The notes: generated by a model not told the origin, from the letters alone. DNA of 64,000 bases from Ignavibacteria bacterium (GCA_016720835.1 JADKJW010000004.1:183501-247500), one strand, 5' to 3'; shown: positions 36,026 through 44,242, numbered from the stretch's first letter. A program made the numbers and translations.

Positions 36026-36544
36026 TCAGTCGCGGTGCCCGTTGGCCGACTGCGCGTTGGCGGTGTTCTGGAGCTCCTGCAGCACCTGCTCGGGGGTCTT
36101 GCCCAGGTTCGCGAGTTCGAGGCGGACCGAGCGGGTGATGCTGCTGTCCACCGCCGCGAATTCCGCGAGGTACCGGTCGTAGTATTTGCGCGCCTTCGCA
36201 GTGTCGTTGAGCACATTCGCGGCAAGGAAGCCGCACACGAACACGCTCCTCGGTGCAAGCGAGTCCTTCGGAAACTGCGTGGCGATCTTCTCGTACGCGT
36301 CGAGGGCCTTGGCGGCGTTTTTCGGATCGGTCTGATAAATGGATCCGAGCGCATAGAGCGCCTTCGGCGCGGACGGGCTGTCGGGATAGTCATTCACAAT
36401 CTGCTCGTAGAGCGTGGTCGCCTCGGCAATGTTTTTCGCCTGGAAGGCATAGTTTGCCTTGTCCAGCAGCTCCTTGTCGCGGTTGCTTGAGCAGGTCGCC
36501 AGAAATCCGAGGAGCAGAAAGGGAAGGATGCGATGAAGTTTCAT
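36026..36544 (-). CDS. TPR-repeat lipoprotein
   Basis: 172 residues from ATG 36544. Signal peptide with lipobox LATC (about 18-20). Three TPR-like repeats (KANYAFQAKNIAEATTLYEQI, SAPKALYALGSIYQ, KALDAYEKIATQFPKD) resemble BamD/YbgF-type helical scaffolds, but BamD identity is not established; a Gln/Asn-rich tail ends the protein. No ribosome-binding site is obvious. Four bases separate it from the DUF58 gene, so the pair is an operon. Confidence 0.78.
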   Translation of the reverse strand: MKLHRILPFLLLGFLATCSSNRDKELLDKANYAFQAKNIAEATTLYEQIVNDYPDSPSAPKALYALGSIYQTDPKNAAKALDAYEKIATQFPKDSLAPRSVFVCGFLAANVLNDTAKARKYYDRYLAEFAAVDSSITRSVRLELANLGKTPEQVLQELQNTANAQSANGHRD

Positions 36545-36636
36545 GGAGTTGGGGGTTTCGCTGTGTGAGACGTCAGGAATGATCGTTTCCGATTCGACCC
36601 CAAAAATACGAACAAAAAGCCGATGGAAGTAGGGCA

Positions 36637-37389
36637 CTAGGAAAAGAACACGATCTTGACGAGCAGGCCCAGCAACACGACGCCGAAGACGGGCTTGATG
36701 ATCTTCGCGCCACCACGCATCGCGAGTCCGGCGCCGAGCCAGGCGCCCGCGAGGTTGGCGGCGCCCATGACGAGGGCCACTATCCACACGATATGCCCAC
36801 CGAGCAGGAAGGCCGCGATGGCCGCGTAATTGCTGGCGAGATTGGCCACCTTGGCGTTGCCTGTGGCGCGCACGAAGCCGAAGTGGAAGAAGAACACGAA
36901 GCCGAAGGCGAAAAAGGAGCCGGTGCCGGGACCGAAAAAGCCGTCATAGAATCCCAGCGCGAACGCAAAGCCCGCGGCAATGATGTAATGCTTCGGAAGC
37001 ATCTCTCCGAAGCGGTCCTCCGCCCCGAAATTCTTGCGGATGAAGGTGATCACCCCCACCAGGATGATGAGCGCGGGAATGATGGCCTCGAGCGAGTCGC
37101 CCGGCACGCGCATCACGACCCAGGCGCCGGCGAAGGAACCGATGAAGGAGAAGATGAAGGCCGTGACGGCGACGGGCATGTGCACGTGGCCGTTGCGAAG
37201 GTACCGTCCCGCGCTGATCGTGGTCCCGATGGCGCTCTGCACCTTGTTGGTGGCGAGCGCGGCGTGCGGTGGCAGTCCGGCAGCCACGAGGGCCGGGAGG
37301 GAGATCAGTCCGCCCCCGCCGGCCATGGCGTCGACGAAGCCGGCGAAGAAGCCCGCGGCGGAGAGGAAGATGAGGGTGAGTGGGGGCAT
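36637..37389 (-). CDS. TauE/SafE (TSUP) family membrane transporter
   Basis: 250 residues, about eight hydrophobic helices. Family signatures: GGGGLISLPALVAAGLPPHAALATNKVQ near the N-terminus and the repeated GFYDGFFGPGTGSFF in the second half, the two pseudo-symmetric loops of TSUP permeases that export or import sulphite, sulphoacetate or other organosulphur anions. Substrate cannot be read. Its ATG (37389) has no Shine-Dalgarno; a copy of repeat family B lies nine bases upstream. Confidence 0.88.
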   Translation of the reverse strand: MPPLTLIFLSAAGFFAGFVDAMAGGGGLISLPALVAAGLPPHAALATNKVQSAIGTTISAGRYLRNGHVHMPVAVTAFIFSFIGSFAGAWVVMRVPGDSLEAIIPALIILVGVITFIRKNFGAEDRFGEMLPKHYIIAAGFAFALGFYDGFFGPGTGSFFAFGFVFFFHFGFVRATGNAKVANLASNYAAIAAFLLGGHIVWIVALVMGAANLAGAWLGAGLAMRGGAKIIKPVFGVVLLGLLVKIVFFS

Positions 37390-37398
37390 GGGGAATAC

Positions 37399-37435
37399 GG
37401 AATTCAGAATCCAGAACTCAGGATTCAGAATGAAG
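37399..37435. repeat. Short-word repeat family B, copy 1 (TSUP leader)
   Basis: A 37-nt block of tandem AATTCAGAATCCAGA words; 34 of 37 positions match copy 2 at 61976-62012 by hand alignment. Both sit directly upstream of the start codon of a leftward gene. Confidence 0.8.
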
Positions 37436-37635
37436 AAAAAGAAATGTAAGAAAAATGCGGGCGCGATTGGCGCGTTGAAGGCGGTCGAGCTCTTTGAGAA
37501 TTACTTTCGAGAGGAGCGGAAACGAGAGAAGTCCGGGTGGTTCAGCAAAAAGGGACCAAGGCGTTTCAATGGATGCAGATTTGAATCTTGCCCCGTGATG
37601 AACGAAATTTCATGGCTACCATTCAGGAAAACCCC

Positions 37636-39330
37636 ATGCGATTCTTCTTCTTCTTTATCCTCATGATGTTCACGGCGGCGCTGCACGGCATCGCGCAGCC
37701 GCTGCAGCCGATCACGCCGAAGGAGGCACTGCCGGCGGCGGACGCGAAGGCGAAGTCCGTCATGGGCGGCAGCGCATACGCGACAAACGTGCTGTTCCTC
37801 GGCGTCGAGTATCAGGGCGTGTCGCTGAGCATGGATCTCGCGACGGGGAAGGCCACCGGCTGGCTGTTCCGGTATTATCTTCCGTCCGCGGATTCCGTGC
37901 AGTATTTCGTCGCCGTGAGCCTTCCGATCGTGGGCGTGCAGGCCTTCGCGGTGCCGCTCGACACCATCACGCGGGCCTTGCCGTTCAATGTCGTTTCGAC
38001 GGCGTTGACGGATCCCTGGGTGGATTCCCCGGAGGCGCTCGCGGGATCGAAAAACGGCGGCGCGCAGACGTACCTCGCGGCGCATGGGGACGCGCGCATT
38101 TCGCTGGCGGTGCTCGTCAACAACCCCGTGGCGAATCCCGTCCTGCCCTTCGGCGAATATTGGATGTTCGTCTACACCGCCACCGGGGATACGCTCACCT
38201 GTCTGGTGTATGCCGATACCGGCGATCCGCTGCGCTGCGGCTCGAGCAATGCGCCGAAGATCACATCCGCCCCTCGAAGCACCGCCCGGGTCGGCGAACT
38301 GTACAGTTACGATGCCGATGCGCGCGGCGAGCCGGCGCCCCATTTCATGCTCGTCAAGGGTCCGTCCGGGATGACGATCGATTCGCTGAGCGGGCTCGTG
38401 TCGTGGACGCCGACGGCCGGACAGGTGGGCACCCAGAACGTGACCGTGCGCGCAGGCAATGCGAACGGCACGGACGAACAGGCTTATCAGATCCAGGTGG
38501 AAGCGCTCGCGAACGCCCCGAAGTTCCAGTCGCTGCCGCCGCTCGAGACCCGTGCAGGCGATCCGTACCAGTACCAGCTCGCGGCGAGCGGTTCGCCGCG
38601 TCCGGTGTTCGAACTGCTATCGCCGCCCGCGGGCATGATCGTGGACGGCGGCCGCGGCATCGTGATGTGGTCGCCCTCGCGCGCGCAAGCCGGAACGCAC
38701 GCCGTCGCCATCGTGGCGCGCAACACGGCGGGCGCCGACACGCAGCGTTACACGCTCGCGGTCGTGTGCGAGCCGCGCCTGCAGCCGATCGCGAAGCAGA
38801 TCATGAAGGTCGGCGAGACGCTCACCGTGCCGACAACGGCGGACGGATATCCCGCGCCGCGCTTCGCGCTCGTGATCACGCCCGCGGGGATGACGATCGA
38901 CTCGCTCAGCGGCGTGATCGCCTGGACGCCCACAGCGCAGCAGACCGGGACGCACAACGTGGTGGCGGAGGCGCGCAACCGGCTCGGCTTCCAACCGCAG
39001 GGATTCACCGTCACGGTGGACCCCGCCACGGCGGCGGAGCGCGTGCCGCGCGCAGGCGATTTCGCGCTCGGGGCGGTCTATCCGCATCCCGCCTCCGGAC
39101 CGGTGTCGATCGCGATAACGGGGAGCGCGGAACTCCGCGTGACCGCGCGCGTGACGGACCTCGCGGGCCGCGTCGTTCGTCGCATGGCGCCGGTGTCCGG
39201 CCACGCGATCGCGTGGGATTTGCGCGACGACAACGGCCGCGCCGTACCCTCCGGCGTGTACCTCGTGGAAGCGCGCGCCGGCGCCGTAATGCGCGTGCGG
39301 CGGGTGGTGGTGGAGGAGGGCGCGGAGTGA
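37636..39330 (+). CDS. T9SS-like cargo protein with three putative Ig (He_PIG) repeats
   Basis: 564 residues from ATG 37636. Signal peptide (MRFFFFFILMMFTAALHGIAQ). A unique N-terminal domain (about 25-210) is followed by three cadherin/He_PIG-like repeats starting at APKITSAPR, APKFQSLPP and LQPIAKQIM, each with a GMTIDSLSG-type or GMIVDGGRG turn. The last ~85 residues are a type A sorting domain: GAVYPHPASGPVSI, then DLAGRVVRRM and NGRAVPSGVYLVEA. This should direct secretion through the type IX system and anchoring at the cell surface. Substrate unknown. The preceding 240 bp hold only the family B repeat. Confidence 0.85.
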   Translation: MRFFFFFILMMFTAALHGIAQPLQPITPKEALPAADAKAKSVMGGSAYATNVLFLGVEYQGVSLSMDLATGKATGWLFRYYLPSADSVQYFVAVSLPIVGVQAFAVPLDTITRALPFNVVSTALTDPWVDSPEALAGSKNGGAQTYLAAHGDARISLAVLVNNPVANPVLPFGEYWMFVYTATGDTLTCLVYADTGDPLRCGSSNAPKITSAPRSTARVGELYSYDADARGEPAPHFMLVKGPSGMTIDSLSGLVSWTPTAGQVGTQNVTVRAGNANGTDEQAYQIQVEALANAPKFQSLPPLETRAGDPYQYQLAASGSPRPVFELLSPPAGMIVDGGRGIVMWSPSRAQAGTHAVAIVARNTAGADTQRYTLAVVCEPRLQPIAKQIMKVGETLTVPTTADGYPAPRFALVITPAGMTIDSLSGVIAWTPTAQQTGTHNVVAEARNRLGFQPQGFTVTVDPATAAERVPRAGDFALGAVYPHPASGPVSIAITGSAELRVTARVTDLAGRVVRRMAPVSGHAIAWDLRDDNGRAVPSGVYLVEARAGAVMRVRRVVVEEGAE

Positions 39331-39337
39331 TCGGCCG

Positions 39338-39369
39338 TTGCATTTACTCAGAGTGTTGAGTAATTTTAC
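39338..39369 (+). promoter_or_regulatory. Predicted promoter of the AAA_14/DUF4143 ATPase, embedded in palindromes
   Basis: TTG (39338-39340), 20 bases, TAATTTTAC (39361-39369). Palindrome 1 (39344-39363) fills the spacer and reaches into the -7 element; palindrome 2 covers the expected transcription start. A protein binding the palindromes would block transcription, so autoregulation is possible. Confidence 0.4.
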
Positions 39370-39385
39370 TCAGTACGTTGAGTAA
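39344..39385. repeat. Left palindrome pair of the ATPase element
   Basis: Two units TTACTCA-N6-TGAGTAA at 39344-39363 (N6 GAGTGT) and 39366-39385 (N6 GTACGT), starts 22 bp apart, i.e. on the same DNA face. The same pair occurs at 40672-40713 on the other side of the ATPase gene. Confidence 0.9.
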
Positions 39386-39400
39386 ATCAGGAGGACGGCC

Positions 39401-40588
39401 ATGGTGATCATCCGGCAGCAGGCGGCGGTGCTCGCGCGGCGCTTGCGTGAAACGCGGCGCTTCATCCAGGTGGTTGCCGGCCCGCGGCAGGTGGGGAAGA
39501 CGACGCTGGTGCGGCAGGTGGTGGACGCCTCGCGGATGCCGGCGCACGTGGTGAGCGCCGACGAACCGACCCTGCGCGGGGCGGAGTGGATCGCGCAGCA
39601 GTGGGAGACGGCGCGGATGCTGGCCGGGAGACGGAGCGCGGTGCTGGTCATCGACGAAGTACAGAAGATCGAGGGCTGGTCGGAGAGCGTGAAGCGGCTC
39701 TGGGATGAAGACACGCGCGCCGGGCGCCGCCTCAAGGTCGTTCTGCTTGGTTCCGCGCCGCTCTTGATACAGCGCGGGTTGTCCGAGAGTCTCGCAGGCC
39801 GTTTCGAGCGACTGACGCTGCCGCACTGGTCCGCGAGCGAGATGCGGGACGCGTTCGGGTGGTCCGTGGAGAAGAGCATCTTCTTCGGAGCCTACCCGGG
39901 TTCCGCGTCTCTGGCCGGCAACCATGCACGCTGGGAGCGGTACATTCGCGACTCGCTCATTGAGACGACGATCGCGCGGGATGTCCTGCTCCTCAATCGC
40001 GTGGACAAACCCGCCTTGCTGCGAAGAGTCTTTGAACTCGGATGCCGATACTCCGGGCAGATCCTCTCGTACACGAAGATGCTGGGCCAGCTTCAGGATG
40101 CCGGGAACACCACGACGCTTGCGCATTATCTCGAGCTGCTCAGCGCCTCGGGCGTCCTGACCGGGCTGACGAAATATGCCGGTGAATCGGTGCGGCAGCG
40201 GGGATCGAGTCCGAAGTTTCAGGTATTGAACACCGCGCTGCTCACGGCGCAGGCGGGGTACACCTTCCGCGAGGCCAGGTCGGATCGCGAATTCTGGGGA
40301 CGGCTCGTCGAATCGGCGATCGGCGCGCATCTGGCGAATGCCGCCGCCTGCGGCGTCTGCGAACTCTGGTACTGGCGCGAGGGGGATCGCGAAGTGGACT
40401 TCGTGGTCCGATCCGGCCGCAGGATCACGGCGATAGAAGTGAAAAGCGGTCGGAGCGGCTCTTCCCATCGCGGGATGGAAGCGTTCAACAACGCCTTTCA
40501 TCCGACACGGATGCTGCTGATCGGAAAGGACGGAATTCCGGTGGAGGAGTTTCTGCTCCAGCCGGTGGAGCATTGGCTGCGCAGGTAA
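39401..40588 (+). CDS. AAA_14 ATPase with C-terminal DUF4143 (PD-(D/E)XK nuclease-like) domain
   Basis: 395 residues; AGGAGG six bases upstream. N-terminal AAA_14 ATPase (about 1-160): Walker A AGPRQVGKTTLV, Walker B AVLVIDEVQ, sensor LLGSAPLL. The C-terminal half is DUF4143: LSYTKMLGQLQDAGNTTTLAHYLELL is the winged-helix part and EVDFVVRSGRRITAIEVKS holds the D...ExK arrangement of restriction-endonuclease-like folds. Such ATPases are scattered among bacteria and archaea and look laterally mobile, function unknown. Nothing in the neighbourhood is functionally related; the gene sits between a T9SS cargo and msrB, flanked by matching palindrome pairs. Confidence 0.9.
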   Translation: MVIIRQQAAVLARRLRETRRFIQVVAGPRQVGKTTLVRQVVDASRMPAHVVSADEPTLRGAEWIAQQWETARMLAGRRSAVLVIDEVQKIEGWSESVKRLWDEDTRAGRRLKVVLLGSAPLLIQRGLSESLAGRFERLTLPHWSASEMRDAFGWSVEKSIFFGAYPGSASLAGNHARWERYIRDSLIETTIARDVLLLNRVDKPALLRRVFELGCRYSGQILSYTKMLGQLQDAGNTTTLAHYLELLSASGVLTGLTKYAGESVRQRGSSPKFQVLNTALLTAQAGYTFREARSDREFWGRLVESAIGAHLANAAACGVCELWYWREGDREVDFVVRSGRRITAIEVKSGRSGSSHRGMEAFNNAFHPTRMLLIGKDGIPVEEFLLQPVEHWLRR

Positions 40589-40671
40589 CAGACAGGGAAC
40601 GGGAGGCGGTGAAGTTGACGCGCGCGTCGAAGCCGCGCTCGCTCCGTCGCTCCAAGACCCCCGCGAGATTT

Positions 40672-40713
40672 TTACTCAACGTATTGAGTAATTTTACTCA
40701 ATGCGTTGAGTAA
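40672..40713. repeat. Right palindrome pair of the ATPase element
   Basis: Units at 40672-40691 (N6 ACGTAT) and 40694-40713 (N6 ATGCGT), again 22 bp apart and joined by TT, exactly as in the left pair. No TTG at -33 distance, so this pair is not explained as a promoter. Confidence 0.9.
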
Positions 40714-40753
40714 TCCCACAGCGGAGAGGCCGGCACCCGCCCGGGGTTGCGGA

Positions 40754-41302
40754 TTACCTTGTTGGTTTGAAATCCAGTGACACGGAGTTGATACAGTAGC
40801 GGAGTCCCGTGGGGGCAGGGCCGTCGTCGAAGACGTGGCCGAGATGCGCCCCGCAGCGCGCGCACATCACTTCTGTTCGTGTCATGCCGAGCGTGCCGTC
40901 GGTCTCCTCCTCCACGTGTTCCTTCGCGACGGGTTTGAAGAAGCTGGGCCAGCCCGTGCCTGATTCGAATTTCGTGGACGAGCTGAACAGCTCCTCGCCG
41001 CAGCAGGCGCACACGTAGACGCCCTCGTCCTTCGTCTTGACATACTTGCCGGTGAACGCGCGTTCGGTGCCCTTCTTGCGCGCCACGTCGAACTGCTCTG
41101 GGGTGAGCGTCGCGCGCCATTCCGCGTCGGACTTGATGATTTTTTCGTGCATCGATGCGCCTTTTTTCTTGAGTGAATCGGCCGCCGTGCGTCCCGCGGA
41201 GGAGGTCTCCGAATCGGTTCCGCCCCGTGCGCCGCAGGAGGCGAGGACCAGGCAGAACAGTGCCGCGAGTGCGCGGCGGGACATGCGGTTCAGTTCGTTC
41301 AT
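40754..41302 (-). CDS. msrB: Peptide-methionine (R)-S-oxide reductase MsrB, lipoprotein form
   Basis: Reduces methionine-R-sulphoxide in proteins. 182 residues from ATG 41302. Signal peptide with lipobox LASC (Cys about 19), a short linker, then a full MsrB domain: zinc Cys pairs CACC and CARC, GTGWPSFF and catalytic RYCINS. Export to the periplasm or envelope fits repair of oxidised envelope proteins. The frame extends 12 codons upstream to an ATG that would bury the signal peptide, so 41302 is preferred. Confidence 0.93.
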   Translation of the reverse strand: MNELNRMSRRALAALFCLVLASCGARGGTDSETSSAGRTAADSLKKKGASMHEKIIKSDAEWRATLTPEQFDVARKKGTERAFTGKYVKTKDEGVYVCACCGEELFSSSTKFESGTGWPSFFKPVAKEHVEEETDGTLGMTRTEVMCARCGAHLGHVFDDGPAPTGLRYCINSVSLDFKPTR

Positions 41303-41440
41303 ACCCGCACAACATCGACTGTTGAATTGAAGTTTCACAGGGCTTCCGAAAGGCCCCCGTATCCGCGCCTGCCGCGCCGGAGGAACACGCGCCGCAACGC
41401 GTCGAAGCTCCGAACGGTTTCACCACAATGAGTGTCCGTT

Positions 41441-41472
41441 TTTCACCTTGGGCCGAAAACCGCTACATTACG
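41441..41472 (+). promoter_or_regulatory. Predicted sthA promoter
   Basis: TTTC (41441-41444), 19 bases, TACATTACG (41464-41472). About 55 bases of leader to the ATG at 41533. Confidence 0.4.
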
Positions 41473-41532
41473 CTGTTTCACGCAATGCACGCAGCACGTA
41501 TCACGCATGATCACGAACATGAAGCGCAGGCA

Positions 41533-42930
41533 ATGATCGAGAAAAATTACGACGTCATCGTCATCGGCAGCGGTCCCGGGGGGGAGGGCGCGGCGATCAA
41601 CACCGCGAAGGCCGGCAAATCGGCGGCGGTGGTGGAGCGCTACGTCAAGGTGGGCGGCGGTTGCACGCATTGGGGCACCATCCCCAGTAAGAAACTGATT
41701 TTCATGATTCAGCAGTACGCCCAGCTCCGGCGCAATCCGCTGTTCGAGCGCGCGGCGCAGCAGATGAAAATCAGCTACGCCGATCTGATCAACTCCGTGC
41801 AGAGCGCGGTGAGCGCGCAGGTGAAGGAGCGCGAGGGCTTCTATGAACGCAACAATGTGGACGTGATCGAGGGACTCGCGCGCTTCACGGACCCGCATAC
41901 CGTTTCCGTGACGGACAGTGACGGCGTCGTGCGCTCCTACACGGCCACCTCCTTCGTGCTGGCGCCGGGGTCGCACCCGTATCGTCCGCCCGATGTGGAC
42001 TTCACGACCCCGCGCGTCGTGGACAGCGACACGGTGCTGTCGATGAAGGAGACGCCCCAGTCCATTTCGATCTACGGCGCGGGGGTGGTCGGTTGCGAGT
42101 ACGCTTCGGCGTTCCGCGGCCTGGGCGTGAAGATCAATCTGATCAACACCCGTTCCCGCCTCCTCGAATTCCTGGACGACGAAATCACCGACGCGCTCAG
42201 TTATCACCTGCGCGACCAGGGCGTTCTCGTGCGGCACAACGAGGAATACGAGAGCGTGGAAGTGCAGGACGACGGCGTGGTGCTGCATCTCAAGACCGGC
42301 AAGAAGATCAAGACCGATGTGCTGCTCTGGGCGAACGGACGCACCGGCAATTCGGCCGCGCTCGGGCTCGACGGCATCGGCATCACGACCGATCACCGCG
42401 GCAACATCCGCGTGAACGAAAACTACCAGACCGAGCAGCCGCACATCTACGCGGTGGGCGACATCGTCGGCTTCCCGAATCTCGCGAGCGCCGCCTACGA
42501 CCAGGGCCGTTTCGCGGGCACGCACATCTCCACCGGGAGCTGCGACGCGACGCTCGTGCACAACATTCCGACCGGCATTTACACCACGCCCGAGATCAGC
42601 ACGCTCGGCAAGACCGAGCGCGAGCTGACCGCGGACAAGGTGCCGTACGAAGTGGGGCACGCCATGTTCCGCAATCTCGCTCGCGCGCAGATCACCGGAC
42701 AGACCGTGGGGATGCTCAAACTGCTCTTCCACCGCGAGACGCTGCAAATCCTGGGCATTCACTGCTTCGGCCAGCAGGCCGCCGAAATCCTGCACATCGG
42801 CCAGGCGATCATGTCGCAGAGCGGCGAGGCGAACACGCTGATGTACTTCATCAACACCACGTTCAACTACCCGACGATGGCGGAAGCGTACCGCGTGGCG
42901 GCGTTGAATGGATATAACCGCATTTTCTGA
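41533..42930 (+). CDS. sthA: Soluble NAD(P) transhydrogenase (Si-specific)
   Basis: Flavoprotein balancing NADPH and NADH. 465 residues from ATG 41533, matching the usual 466. FAD site IGSGPGGEGAA and the diagnostic GGGCTHWGTIPSKK, in which the second redox Cys of dihydrolipoamide dehydrogenases is replaced, so it is not a disulphide reductase. NAD(P) site YGAGVVGCEYASAF; FAD site 2 YAVGDIVGFPNLASAA; dimer interface at the C-terminus with TFNYPTMAEAYRVA. Upstream ATGs (41428, 41485) were rejected because they add residues not found in relatives. Followed by family A repeats. Confidence 0.93.
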   Translation: MIEKNYDVIVIGSGPGGEGAAINTAKAGKSAAVVERYVKVGGGCTHWGTIPSKKLIFMIQQYAQLRRNPLFERAAQQMKISYADLINSVQSAVSAQVKEREGFYERNNVDVIEGLARFTDPHTVSVTDSDGVVRSYTATSFVLAPGSHPYRPPDVDFTTPRVVDSDTVLSMKETPQSISIYGAGVVGCEYASAFRGLGVKINLINTRSRLLEFLDDEITDALSYHLRDQGVLVRHNEEYESVEVQDDGVVLHLKTGKKIKTDVLLWANGRTGNSAALGLDGIGITTDHRGNIRVNENYQTEQPHIYAVGDIVGFPNLASAAYDQGRFAGTHISTGSCDATLVHNIPTGIYTTPEISTLGKTERELTADKVPYEVGHAMFRNLARAQITGQTVGMLKLLFHRETLQILGIHCFGQQAAEILHIGQAIMSQSGEANTLMYFINTTFNYPTMAEAYRVAALNGYNRIF

Positions 42931-42939
42931 TCGGGGACG

Positions 42940-43005
42940 ACAGGGGGCAGGGGGAAGGTTGCAGGTGGCATGTGAAGATGACAGGTGGCAGGGGGAAACA
43001 AGAAA
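42940..43005. repeat. Short-word repeat family A, copy 2
   Basis: GACAGGGGGCAGGGGGAAGG-type words on the + strand between sthA and yjbQ; same vocabulary as copies at 24704-24800, 43452-43556 and 44243-44297. Confidence 0.7.
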
Positions 43006-43038
43006 GTGAATTCGTGAAGATGAAGCGTGAGGTGGCAG

Positions 43039-43491
43039 ATGGGCTGGATGCAGAAGGAAATACTGCTGACGGAGAAGTCGCGGGGCTTTCATCTGATCAC
43101 GGATGAGCTGACGGCCCAGTTGCCCGAGCTGCGGGATATGGAGATCGGACTGGCACACTTCTTCATCCAGCACACATCCGCTTCGTTGATGCTGACGGAG
43201 AATGCCGATCCATCGGTGCGACGAGATCTCGAGGCGCACTTCAGCGTGCTTGCGCCGGAGAGATCGGGATATTACAAGCATCTGGCCGAAGGACCCGACG
43301 ACATGCCCGCGCATATCAAGTCCGCGATGCTCGGCGCATCGCTCACGATTCCGATTACCCGTGGCCAGCTCAACCTCGGCACCTGGCAGGGAATCTGTCT
43401 CGCTGAACATCGCGAACACGGGGGACGGCGGCGGGTGGTGGTGACGGTGACTGGGAGTGGGGGCAGGTGGAAGGTGGAAGGTGGAAGGTGA
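43039..43491 (+). CDS. yjbQ: YjbQ/UPF0047 family protein
   Basis: 150 residues from ATG 43039 (GAGGT five bases upstream; ATG 43048 is possible). Conserved core: SRGFHLITDE, FIQHTSASL (metal/phosphate-site His), ENADPSVRRDLE and LNLGTWQGICLAEH. The family is sometimes annotated as secondary thiamine-phosphate synthase, with weak support. The last ~15 residues (GSGGRWKVEGGR) are not family sequence: they are translated from repeat family A copy 3, whose TGA ends the gene, so the original C-terminus has been replaced or extended. Confidence 0.85.
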   Translation: MGWMQKEILLTEKSRGFHLITDELTAQLPELRDMEIGLAHFFIQHTSASLMLTENADPSVRRDLEAHFSVLAPERSGYYKHLAEGPDDMPAHIKSAMLGASLTIPITRGQLNLGTWQGICLAEHREHGGRRRVVVTVTGSGGRWKVEGGR

Positions 43492-43556
43492 CAGGTGACA
43501 GGGGGAAAGGGACAGGTGAAAGGTGGAAGACAGGAGATGGGAGATGGGAGATGGAA
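43452..43556. repeat. Short-word repeat family A, copy 3 (overlaps yjbQ 3' end)
   Basis: Starts inside yjbQ and runs on: GGTGGAAGGTGGAAGGTGGAAGG, GTGACAGGTGACAGG, then GAGATGGGAGATGGGAGATGG words. Purine-rich with many G-runs on the + strand. Confidence 0.75.
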
Positions 43557-43603
43557 CGGGTGGTGGATAATGAACTGAAGACAACCAGATTGGACGGGTT
43601 GCA

Positions 43604-44092
43604 ATGACGGAAGTGCGGCAGGTGGAAACGGCGGAGGACATTGCGGCGGCGAAGCTGCTGTTCCGCGAATACGAGGCGTCGCTGGATGTGGATCTCTGTT
43701 TTCAGGGCTTCGACGAAGAGGTGGCGCAGCTGCCCGGCAAATACGCGCCGCCCGCGGGCGCTCTGCTGCTCGCCTGGGATGAAGGCGTGCCGCTCGGTTG
43801 CGTGGCGCTGCGACCTCAGGAGCCGCCGTCGATCGCGGAGCTCAAGCGCCTGTACTTTCGTCCCGCCGCCCGAGGCCGCGGCATCTGGAAGCGCATGCTG
43901 CTCGATATTTTCGAACGCGCCCATGCTGCAGGGTACGAGCGCATCCGGCTCGACACACTGCCTTCGATGACCGAGGCGCAGCGCATTTACCGGGCCATGG
44001 GATTCAAGGAAATCGGAGCATACTGTCTGAATCCGCATCCTGGCGCGATATACATGGAGCTGGAACTCGGGAAGACACCGGGAAGCCGCTGA
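43604..44092 (+). CDS. GNAT family N-acetyltransferase
   Basis: 162 residues. GCN5-like fold: acetyl-CoA pyrophosphate loop RPAARGRGIWKRML (about 88-101), preceded by ELKRLYF and followed by GYERIRLDTLPSMTEAQRIYRAMGFKE, the C-terminal signature of small GNATs. Target (amino acid, antibiotic, protein N-terminus) unknown. Lies between two family A repeat tracts, upstream of the glycyl-tRNA synthetase gene. Confidence 0.87.
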   Translation: MTEVRQVETAEDIAAAKLLFREYEASLDVDLCFQGFDEEVAQLPGKYAPPAGALLLAWDEGVPLGCVALRPQEPPSIAELKRLYFRPAARGRGIWKRMLLDIFERAHAAGYERIRLDTLPSMTEAQRIYRAMGFKEIGAYCLNPHPGAIYMELELGKTPGSR

Positions 44093-44095
44093 AGT

Positions 44096-44127
44096 TTTGT
44101 CCTCTGCCCCGCAATCGGTACATTTTG
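44096..44127 (+). promoter_or_regulatory. Predicted glycyl-tRNA synthetase promoter
   Basis: TTTG (44096-44099), 19 bases, TACATTTTG (44119-44127). Leader of about 170 bases that would transcribe the repeats at 44180-44297. Confidence 0.5.
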
Positions 44128-44179
44128 GGTCGGTCGGAGCGGGAAGCCGGCGGGAGTGAGTTCTCACCGCGCGTTCCTC

Positions 44180-44222
44180 CCCTCTCCCGGCCTTCGGCCA
44201 CCCTCTCCCAGGGGGAGAGGGA
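44180..44222. repeat. CCTCTCCC/GGGAGAGGG palindromic repeat
   Basis: CCCTCTCCCGGCCTTCGGCC, then ACCCTCTCCCAGGGGGAGAGGG: two C-rich arms, the second forming an inverted repeat. It resembles a short palindromic intergenic repeat widespread in bacteria; recognised by eye only. Confidence 0.6.
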
Positions 44223-44242
44223 AGAAGAAGAGCCCCTGATTG

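Noticed and set aside
39344..39385. LexA or other known SOS-type operator
   Set aside because: The TTACTCA-N6-TGAGTAA units do not match a LexA box I recognise, and the identical pair after the gene argues against simple repression sites.
41533..42930. Dihydrolipoamide dehydrogenase or mercuric reductase
   Set aside because: The redox CxxxxC is replaced in GGGCTHWGTIPSKK, the mark of soluble transhydrogenase.
41443..43641. Leftward open frame of 732 codons across sthA and yjbQ
   Set aside because: Antisense to sthA; its start portion is a translation of the family A repeat.
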